Shown one piece after another: positions 37,002 through 45,900 of a DNA stretch of 64,000 bases (position 1 is the first letter of the stretch; every line of letters starts with the position of its first letter). The translations under genes and the position numbers were made by a program. The stretch is from positions 1 to 64,000 of the forward strand of contig CALQLA020000018.1 of the NCBI GenBank assembly GCA_943331295.2, in the 5' to 3' direction. The notes below the pieces were generated by a model. The model was not told where the DNA came from and searched no databases. It saw nothing but the letters and a program-made list of their open reading frames with translations. This DNA is from Bordetella parapertussis (GTDB lineage: Bacteria; Pseudomonadota; Gammaproteobacteria; Burkholderiales; Casimicrobiaceae).

Positions 37002-37595
37002 TCAGGCGCGACGGTGCGTACCCATGACCCGCGCGGCGCCAAGCGCGAGCAGCGCGCCCAGCATCGCCAGCATGGCCGGCGAGAGCGCAGGAACCGGCAC
37101 GGTCGCCGGCGCGGCCTCGGCCGCGGGAATCGCAGCCGCCACGGTCGTGGTGATCGGCCACGTCGTGTTGTCGGCGGGACTGCTGTCACCGCCGCCGCTC
37201 ACCGAGATCGCATTCTCGATCGCGCCCGCCACCGTCGGCGTGACGTTGATCGTCGCTACCGCGATGTCGGCCATCTCGGCACCGATGGACGACTTGCTGG
37301 AGCATGTCACGGTCTGCGCCGTTATGCCGCAGGCGAACTGGATGCTGGTCGACACGCTGTTGATCCCGAGCGTCGACGGCAGCACGTCGGTCACGGCCAT
37401 GGAGCCCTTGCTGGCGCCGGTGCCGATGTTCGAGACCGCCAGCGTGTAGCTGAACGGGGTGCCGACCGTGGCGGCGACCGGCCCCGACACGCTGGGCGTC
37501 AGGTTCGGCGTCGCGCCGTGCGAGGCCGCGGCGACGAGCAGCAACGCGAGGGCGCAGAACAGCGCGCGGGCGTAGTACAGCAAGGGGTTGGTCAT
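37002..37595 (-). CDS. Exported DUF11-like surface protein with IPTL-CTERM-like sorting signal
   Basis: This 197-residue protein has a signal peptide (about 1-28, ending ASHG), a DUF11/immunoglobulin-like repeat domain (SVSGPVAATVGTPFSYTLAVSN through SISVSGGGDSSPADN) and a C-terminal motif VPALSPAMLAMLGALL followed by a basic tail GTHRRA. That tripartite end (VPxLS motif, hydrophobic helix, Arg cluster) resembles IPTL-CTERM sorting signals handled by exosortase-like enzymes in betaproteobacteria. No sorting enzyme is in the window. The protein is presumably surface-displayed; ligand unknown. Confidence 0.75.
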   Translation of the reverse strand: MTNPLLYYARALFCALALLLVAAASHGATPNLTPSVSGPVAATVGTPFSYTLAVSNIGTGASKGSMAVTDVLPSTLGINSVSTSIQFACGITAQTVTCSSKSSIGAEMADIAVATINVTPTVAGAIENAISVSGGGDSSPADNTTWPITTTVAAAIPAAEAAPATVPVPALSPAMLAMLGALLALGAARVMGTHRRA

Positions 37596-37606
37596 GGGGG
37601 GTCGTC

Positions 37607-37981
37607 TCAGTCCTGCGCTTGTGCCGCGGCCGCCAGCGCCGTTCGCGCCGCCCGTGCTTCGTGGCTGCGCGGGTCGTGCTTCCCGAGCGAAGCGCCGACG
37701 GCACGCTTCAGCTTGCGCACCGCGCCGTCGATCGCCTGGTGCGCGCTGTCGGCGCGTTCCTTCACGATCACCGGTTCCAGGCCGGACAGGCGGGCCTCCA
37801 GCGTGCAGTGGATGTCGTCGGCGCAGGACTTCGCCTCGCTGTCGACGTCCGACAGGTGCGCCTCGACGCTCGTGATGCGCTCGCCGAAGCGTCCGAGCGC
37901 CGCCGTCACGACGGTCTTCAGGTGTTCGGTCATCAGCTGGCGGCCGTCGGTATTCGGGCCCGAGTGGAGCAGGATTTCCAT
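37607..37981 (-). CDS. HPF/RaiA-family ribosome-associated protein
   Basis: The 124-residue protein begins MEILLHSGPNTDGR and shows the ribosome-hibernation factor beta-alpha-beta pattern: a helix LMTEHLKTVVTAALGRFGER, the strand ITSVEAHLSDVDS, and the helix HQAIDGAVRKLKRAVGASLGK. Such proteins bind the 30S subunit and inactivate ribosomes in stress or stationary phase. The ATG has GGAAGG six bases upstream; the longer open frame to 38278 overlaps the upstream gene and is not supported. It differs from classical HPF in having a C-terminal Ala/Arg-rich tail. Confidence 0.8.
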   Translation of the reverse strand: MEILLHSGPNTDGRQLMTEHLKTVVTAALGRFGERITSVEAHLSDVDSEAKSCADDIHCTLEARLSGLEPVIVKERADSAHQAIDGAVRKLKRAVGASLGKHDPRSHEARAARTALAAAAQAQD

Positions 37982-38009
37982 GATTGCCTTCCGTGTGGCG
38001 GGGTTGCGG

Positions 38010-38660
38010 TCACGGCCGAGCCGTGACTGCTGCGGGTTCGGCGGGCGCGACATCGGCGCCTGCCGGCGTCGGTGCGGACGCCCGGCCGGAGTCCCGCGAA
38101 TCGGGGGCCGCGCTGCGATGCCTGCGCAGCAGGGTCTCCACCTCTGCGTAGAGCGAGTCCATACCGAACGAAACGTCCTTGATCCGGCCGTTGACGAAAA
38201 ACGCGGGGGTGGAGCGGATGCCGTTGGCGACTCCGCTCCGCATGTGCTCCCGGATCCGCTGCAGGTAGGGATGGTCATTCATGTCCGCCGCATAGCGCGC
38301 CATGTCGAGCCCGACGTGCTCCGCGTAGCCCCGCAGCTGCGGCAGCTTCAGGTGCGCCTGGGTGTCGAAGAGGAGGTCGTGCATCGGCCAGAACCGGCCC
38401 TGGGCGCCCGCACTCTCGGCGGCCTCGGCGGCGTGCATCGCGTGGGGGTGCAGCGCCTCCAGCGGGAAGTGCCTGAACACGAACCGGATGTGGCCGTCGA
38501 ACCGATGCAGCAGCAGGCGAACGGCGGGTGCCGCCCGCCTGCAGGCGGGGCACTCAAAGTCGCCGTACTCGACGATCGTCACCGCGGCGCCGGCGGGGCC
38601 GATCGTGTGCTCGACTGCGCTCGCCGCTTCTTCGGGGGCAACGCCGTGGGATGGGTTCAT
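38010..38660 (-). CDS. DsbA-like thioredoxin-fold protein
   Basis: This 216-residue protein has a thioredoxin fold with CPAC at 37-40 (GDFECPACRRAAP), a helical insertion and the cis-proline motif IRSTPAFFVNG. It matches the Thioredoxin_4/DsbA-like family, relatives of which are also fused to NhaA antiporters. There is no signal peptide, so it is probably cytoplasmic, and the last 35 residues form a Pro/Ala-rich tail. The ATG has GGAG seven bases upstream. It is 28 bases upstream of the HPF gene on the same strand, so they may be cotranscribed as stress functions. Confidence 0.85.
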   Translation of the reverse strand: MNPSHGVAPEEAASAVEHTIGPAGAAVTIVEYGDFECPACRRAAPAVRLLLHRFDGHIRFVFRHFPLEALHPHAMHAAEAAESAGAQGRFWPMHDLLFDTQAHLKLPQLRGYAEHVGLDMARYAADMNDHPYLQRIREHMRSGVANGIRSTPAFFVNGRIKDVSFGMDSLYAEVETLLRRHRSAAPDSRDSGRASAPTPAGADVAPAEPAAVTARP

Positions 38661-38896
38661 CGGGGACTCCGGGAGGGCAATGCGGGGCGGGCCGGGCGGA
38701 TTGCGCTCCGTTGCGACTGCGGGTCGGAGCGGCGCCGGTCCTGATGGATTGCACTATCGCGCTGCAGCGCGGGGCGGGTCTGTCTGCTGACGCACAATGG
38801 CCGCGTCGTGGCACCCGTCTGCCCGGACCGGGCGGAAAAATCCGCTCCGCGCGCGGCGAACATCAGTACAATCGGACCCTTTTTCGAAGGCACGCC

Positions 38897-39799
38897 ATGT
38901 GGTTTCGCAACCTGCAAGTCTTTCGCCTGCCGACGCCCTGGAGCATTGGGCTCGCCGCCCTCGAAACGCAGCTCGCGCGCCATCCGTTTCGCCGCTGCGG
39001 CGGCAGCGAAGCGATGTCCCGGGGCTGGGTGGCGCCGCAGCCGGACGGCGCGCTGGCACATCCGCTTGCGGGCCGGTGGCTGGTCGCGCTGCGCACGGAG
39101 CAGCGCCTGCTGCCCGCATCGGTGATCAAGGACGAGGTGAAGGAGCGCGCGGCGGCGATCGCCGACCAGCAGGGCTATGCCCCCGGGCGCAAGCAGCTGC
39201 GCGACCTGCGCGAAACGGTGAGCGCGGAACTGCTGCCGCGCGCGTTCACCCGCAGCCGGACGACGCACGCCTGGATCGACGCGAAGGCCGGCTGGCTGTG
39301 CGTCGACGCGCCCAGTGCCGCCAAGGCCGAGGCGGTGATTGAACTGCTGCGCGAGTCCCTCGACGACCTGCCGCTCTCGATCCTGCACACGGAGGTTTCA
39401 CCGACCGCAGCGATGTCCGAATGGCTGGCCGGCGGCGAGGCGCCTCCCGGGTTCACGATCGACCGCGACTGCGAATTGAAGTCGTCCGGGGAAGAGAAGG
39501 CCGCCGTCCGCTACGTCAGTCATCCGCTGGAAGGCGAGGAGGTGCGCGCGCACCTGGCGGGCGGCAAGCTGCCCACGCGACTGGCGCTGACCTGGGAGGG
39601 TCGGGTCTCCTTCGTGCTGACCGAGAAGCTGGAGATCAAGCGCCTGGCGTTCCTCGACATCGTCAAGGGCGAGGTGCAGGGCACGGCCGAGGAGGCCGGC
39701 GAGCAGTTCGACGCCGACTTCGCGCTGATGACCGGTGAGCTTTCGCGCTTCCTGCCCCGGCTGGTGGACGCGCTGGGCGGGGAGAAGGCCGGCGGCTGA
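38897..39799 (+). CDS. rdgC: Recombination-associated protein RdgC
   Basis: This 300-residue protein starts MWFRNLQVFRLP, the conserved RdgC N-terminus, and continues with the family blocks SRGWVAPQPDG, LLPASVIKDEVKERAA, ELLPRAFTRS and GKLPTRLALTWEGRVSFVL. RdgC forms ring-shaped dimers on double-stranded DNA and moderates RecA and replication-fork repair. The ATG has GAAGG seven bases upstream. It diverges from the DsbA-like gene and converges on the glucan-synthase gene. Confidence 0.95.
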   Translation: MWFRNLQVFRLPTPWSIGLAALETQLARHPFRRCGGSEAMSRGWVAPQPDGALAHPLAGRWLVALRTEQRLLPASVIKDEVKERAAAIADQQGYAPGRKQLRDLRETVSAELLPRAFTRSRTTHAWIDAKAGWLCVDAPSAAKAEAVIELLRESLDDLPLSILHTEVSPTAAMSEWLAGGEAPPGFTIDRDCELKSSGEEKAAVRYVSHPLEGEEVRAHLAGGKLPTRLALTWEGRVSFVLTEKLEIKRLAFLDIVKGEVQGTAEEAGEQFDADFALMTGELSRFLPRLVDALGGEKAGG

Positions 39800-39938
39800 C
39801 GTCTCTGCCGCGCCGGAACCTGCTCCGCCGGCAGGGAGCGCTGCCGTGGCCGGTGCCTCGCGTACCCAAGGGAAACCCTGGCAGCTTCGCCGGGGACCCA
39901 CAGCGAACGGCGATGCGCGCGGCCGTCGGTTGCCAGTC

Positions 39939-42900
39939 CTATACAGCCGCCTCGGGTGGGCGACGCGTCTCGACGTTCACGTCGATGCGATGCGACTGGC
40001 CGTCGCCGGCGAGCATTGCGACATTGTCCGCCTGCTGCGTGCCGTCGACCGTGACGGTCACCGAGTCGGGCGCCGCATCGCCGTCCACCCGTATCCGCCG
40101 CACCGCAATGTCGTACCACGCATCGAGAAAGCGGTAGCGCAGGCTGAACGATTCCCAATGCGGCGGCATGCATGGCGCGATGCGCAGGCGATCCGCCTCG
40201 AGGGTGAGACCCAGCACCGATTCGGTGATCAGCCGGTACATCCAGCCGGCCGAGCCGGTGTACCACGTCCAGCCGCCGCGGCCCGCATGCGGCGCGCGCG
40301 CATAGATGTCGGCGGCGACCGCATAGGGCTCCACCTTGTAGGTCGCGACGGCCTCCGGCGTCCGCGCGTGGTTCGCCGGGTTGATCATCGCGGTCAGCTC
40401 CCAGGCGCGCGTGTTGTCGCCCAGTGCCGCGAACGCCATTGCCGCCCACACCGCGGCATGGGTGTACTGGCCACCGTTCTCCCGGACGCCCGGAACGTAC
40501 CCGCGGATGTAGCCGGGATCGAGGCCGGAGTTGTCGAACGGCGGATCGAGCAGTTGCACCAGCCCCGTGTCGGCGTGCACCAGCCGCGCATGCAGGGCCG
40601 CCATGGCCTGGCGCGACCGCGGGCCGTCGGCGCTGCCGGACAGCACCGACCAGCTCTGCGCCACCGAGTCGATGCTGCATTCGGCGTTGCTGCTGGAACC
40701 CAGCGGCGTGCCGTCGTCGAACCAGGCGCGGCGGTACCAGTCGCCGTCCCACGCGCTCGCCTCGATGTGCCGCGCGAGCTGTCGCGCGGATTCCTCGCAC
40801 CGGTCGGCGAACGCCGGGTCGTCGCGGCGGCGCGCCAGCGGCGCGAACTCGCGCAGCACGTGGCAGAGGAAGAACGCGAGCCACACGCTCTCGCCCTTGC
40901 CTCCGATTCCCACGAGGTTCATCCCGTCGTTCCAGTCGCCGGAGCCCATCAGCGGCAGGCCCTGCGCACCGAAGCGCAGTCCGTGGAGGATCGCGCGGCG
41001 GCAGTGTTCGTAGACGCTCGCGCTGTCGTCGGACCGCGCGGGCAGGTCGTAGTACGAGTCCTCGCCCGCATTGACCGGCCGTCCCTCGAGCGACGCCGCC
41101 GCCTCGTCGAGGACCGAGTGGTCGCCGGTCGAGCGCACGTAGCGGCACGTCGCCAGCGGCAGCCAGAGATAGTCGTCGGAGCAGTGCGTGCGCACCCCGC
41201 GTCCGGAGGGCGGATGCCACCAGTGCTGGACGTCGCCCTCGATGAACTGGCGGCCGGCGCAGCGGACGATGTGCGCCCGGACGAGGCCGGGCTCGCAGTG
41301 GACCAGCGCCATCGCGTCCTGCAGCTGGTCGCGGAAGCCGAACGCCCCCCCCGACTGGTAGTAGCCGCTGCGTCCCCACATGCGGCAGGCGAGGGTCTGG
41401 TAGACGAGCCAGCCATTGGCCAGCACGTTGAGCGCCGGGTCCGGCGTCGCGACCTGCACCGCGGACAGCGTGTGGGTCCAGTAGCCGACGACCGCCTGGA
41501 GCGCCGCGCTGGTGGCGATGGCGCCGCGGAAGCGTTGCGCCAGCATGCCCGCTGCCGCGGCGTCGCGACCGGCGCCCAGCCGGAAGACGATGCCCCGCTC
41601 CTGCCCGTCCAGGAGTTCGAGCGGCACCTGGATCGCGGCGCAGGGGTCGAGCGCGGCGCCGGTGCGGCCGGAGAGACACCGGCTGCGCAGCGCGGCCGGA
41701 TTGCGCAGCGTGCCGTTGCGGCCGAGGAACTCGGTGCGGTCGCCAGTGACCGAGCGCACCGTGTCGTCGACGTCGAAGAACGCGATGTGGTCGGCGAAGT
41801 CGCCGTTGAACGGATTGCGCGCGAATACCGCGCCCGTGCGGGCATCGATCTCGGTCGTCACGTGCATCGCCGACTTTGCCCGCAGGTCGCCCAGCACCCA
41901 CTCGACGTAGCCGGTCACGGAGAGGCGCCGCGCGCGGCCGGAATGGTTGCTCACCTGCAGCGAGAAGAACTTGACCGGCGCATCGAGCGCGCAAAAGAGC
42001 GTCAGCTCGGTATGGATGCCGTCCTCCGTCCGCTCGAACACGCTGTAGCCGAAGCCGTGGCGCGCGCGCTGTGGCGCGGCGCCGCCGCAGACGAGCGACG
42101 TCGGCGACCAGAAGTGACCCGTCTCCTCGTCACGCACGTACATCGCTTCGCCGCTCGACTCGCCGACCGAATCGTTGTGCCATGGGGTGAGGCGGAACAT
42201 CTGGGCGTTGCCGCTCCATGTGTAGCCCAGGCCGCTCTCCGATACGACGGTGCCGAACTGGGCGTTCGCAAGCACATTCGCCCACGGCACCGGCGTCGGC
42301 TCGCCGGCCGGCGGCGCGATCACGTATTCGCGTCCGTCGGCGGCGAAACCGCCCGTGCCGTTGAACAGCGTGAGTCCGGTTGCGGCGGGTCCGGGGGGCG
42401 CCTCGGCCTTCGGCCGGTACGTCCGCGTCGGCACGAACTGCGGCATTCGCGCCGCGACCGGCACCCGCCGGTCGAGCTGCTCCGACAGGGTCCCGAGGCG
42501 GTCGGCGATGATCGCGCGGGCGACCGACTGGAACAGGATGCGGTCCTCGGGCGAGATCTGCTCCGCCTGCCGGACGAAGATGCCCCCGGGCCGGTCGACG
42601 ACCTGCGATTCGACGCCGGCGGCGATCAGCCCGACGATCTGCTCCTGCAGCTTCTGCCGGTAGCCGTTGTGCTCTTCGTTCCAGATCACGAGGTCCACGA
42701 CCAGGCCCTTGAGGCGCCAGTACGCGTGCGCCTGCACCAGCTGGCGCACGATCTCGATGTTGGCGGCGTCCCCGATCTGCAGCAGGACGATCGGCAGGTC
42801 GCCGGAGATCGCGTAGCCCCACAGGCCGGATTGGCCGCGGCGGTTCCGGACGAGGACGCTGGCCGGCGCGCGCAGCGAGGCGTTGGCGTAGATCACGGCG

Positions 42901-45900
42901 CCGGCGAGCTGTCCGTAGAGCTGCGAGTCCGCCTCGGTGGCGTTGAGCTGCCGGAGCACCACCTGGCTGTGCGTCCACGTGAGTTCGAAGACGCGATCGG
43001 CGAGCCGCGGATCCTGGTACTTGTCGACGAGTACCAGCACCGCCTCGCGGGTTTCGGCCATTCCCGACACCATGTCGACGGTGGCTGTGGCGCCGGGCGC
43101 GATCACCAGGCGATGGCGGATCGCCGCGATCGGGTCGAGCACCGCGCCCTGCGTGCCCGACAGCGGGCCGGGGACCGTCATGGCGGCCGGGGCCGCGACG
43201 GAGCCGCCGCGACCGATGAAGCGCATCCGGTCGGTCTCGAACGAGATGCCGGGCGCGTGGGCGCCGTGCACCGTGAGCACGTGGAACATCCACGGCACCT
43301 GCTCGGCATGCGAGCGCGGGCGGCGGGTGCAGACGATCGCGCGCCGGGCCTCGAGCAGCTCCGTCTGCACGAAGAGATTGCTGAACGCCGGATGCAGCGC
43401 ATCGGCGGCGGCAGGCGCCAGCACGATCTCGGCATAGCTCGTGATCTCGATCGTCCGCGCCGCGCGCGACCGGTTGGTCACGCGGACCCGGCGGACCTCG
43501 ATGTCGTCCTCGGGCGAGACCACGATCTCCGTGTGCGTGTCGAAATCGGCGTCGCGGCGGCGGAATTCCGCGCGCCCCTCGGAGAAGATCGCCTCGTAGT
43601 GGTCGGGCTGCGTCAGCGTGGGCTGGAATGCGGTCGACCAGTATTTCCCGCTCGCGGGCTCGCGCAGATAGCAGAACGTGCCCCAGTTGTCGGATGTCGC
43701 GTCCTCGCGCCACCGGGTCATTGCGAGGTCCTTCCAGCGGCTGCTCCCGCCGCCGGCATGCGTCACCATCACGTGGTAGCGGCCGTTCGACAGCAGCTGG
43801 ACCTCCGGCAGCGCGGTATCCGGCGTCTTGAACGTGCGCACCGGCATCTCGGGGCCTGTGCCGATGACGCGCGCCCCGGAGACGTCGGCAGCCAGCGGAT
43901 GGAACCACGTGGCGCGCGGGATGCGCTCCTGCAGGAGCAGCAGCGTCGCCTGCAGCTGGGGTTCGGCTTCGAAGCGCTTCTGCATCGGGCGGCCGAGCAG
44001 CGCGTACGCCAGCGCGAGCAGGCTCATCGACTGGTGATGGGCCATGTACGAGCGCACCACGGCGCTGGTTTCGCCGCGCCGCTGGCGCGACGGCGTGTAG
44101 TCGATGGCCTCGTGCAGTCCCAGCCGGCCGGCCAGGCCGGCGCCAGCGAGGCGCTTCAGGTTGTGGCAGGCCGCCTCGGGGGCGACCATCAGCGCCAGTG
44201 CCGACGCGTACGGCGCCACGACGAGGTCCTCCCCCAGCCCGCGCTTCAGGCCCAGTCCGGGAACCCCGAATGCGCGGTACTGGTAGTTGAGGTTGACGTC
44301 GGTCGTGTTGTAGCCGCTCTCGGACATCCCCCACGGCACGCGGCGCTGGCGTCCGTAGTCGATCTGTCGCGCCACGGCGGACCGGTACGTCTGGTCGAGC
44401 AGCGTGTTCGGGTACGTCGGCATCACGAGGAGCGGCATCAGGTACTCGAACATCGAGCCGCTCCACGACAGCAGGACCGGCTCGCCGCCGGCCGACGTGA
44501 GCAGCCGCCCGAGGGCGAACCAGCTTTCCTGCGGCAGCTTTCCCTGCGCGATCGCGACGAAGTTGCACAATCGCGCTTCCGAGGCGAGGAGGTCGTAGTA
44601 CGCCGTGTCGCACCGCTTGTCGCTGATGTTGCAGCCGATCACGAGCTGCCGGCGCACCTTGTCGTACAGGAAGTCGTAGTCGAGCGTGGTGTAGGCGGTC
44701 GCGTGCAGCGCGAGCGCTTCGAGCGCCGCCATTCTTGCGGCGGCCCCCTCCGCGCCGGCCGCGACGAGGGCCGCGAGAGGGTCGGCCGCCTCGCCCGCGC
44801 CGCCTGCGACGGTGTCGTCGGGCGCCGCCGGGCGGGGCGGAAGAGCGGCGGCCAGCTCGCGCAGCGACGGAATGCCGCGGGCGCCGGGCAGCGTGGCAGC
44901 CACGTCGGCCTGGAGCCGCAGCGCGAGCCAAGGCGCGAGCAGCAGCAGCTCGTCGCGCCACTCGTCGCACTGCCGGGCGAGCGCCACGGCCCAGAAGCCC
45001 GCGTCGTCGGCGGTTCCGGGATGCGCGGCGGCAACGGCCGCGGCAACGCCTCCGGCGCGGACGGCGAGCCGCTCCGCGTGGGTCCACGCCTCGGCGAGCC
45101 CGGCAGGCGCGCCCGCCGGCGAGGCCGCCAGCAGGAGCGCGGACTCGAACTGCGCCATCACCGTCGCCATCGCCGCTGCCGGCGGATCCTTCGCGAGCGC
45201 CTCGGCCAGCACCCGGAACGTGTCGGCGAGACCGGCCCGCCACTCCGGATTGAGAACCGGCGCATCGATCAGCGCCAGCAGGCCCGGACGCAGCGTCAGC
45301 AGGTGGCCGACGAGGTTGCCGCTGTCCACGGTCGACACGTAGTGCGGCGCAAGCGGCCGGCACGTTCCGGTGTCGTACCAGTTGTAGAAGTGCCCGCGAT
45401 AGCGCTCGAGCGAGTCCATCGTGCGCAATGCGTTCTCGGTGCGCGCGACGACCGTGCCGGTCGAGCAGTAGCCGAAGTCGTGCGCCGCCAGGTTTGCCAG
45501 CAGCGCCATGCCCATGTTGGTCGGCGAGGTCCGGTGTGCCACGCGGAAGGCCGGATGCTCCTGCATGTTGTCCGGCGGCAGCCAGTTGTCGTCGGGCCCG
45601 ACGTAAGTCTCGAAATAGGCCCAGGTCCGGCGCGCGAGTTCACGCAGGAAGCGGACCTGGCCAGCGCTGATGCCTTCGTCCTGCCGGGGGATCGGTCGGC
45701 TGATCCACCATGCGATGGCGGGCGACGCCGCCCAGAGCAGCAGCACCGGCGTCGCGATCGCCAGCGCCATCGCGTCGACGAGGCAAAGGCCGGTCCACGC
45801 GATGCCCGCGATCGCCGGCGCCACCCACATCGCGCGATAGGCGGCCGACAGGCTCGCGTGGTCGCCGTGCTCCATGGCGCGATCGACCTCGCTCGACGGA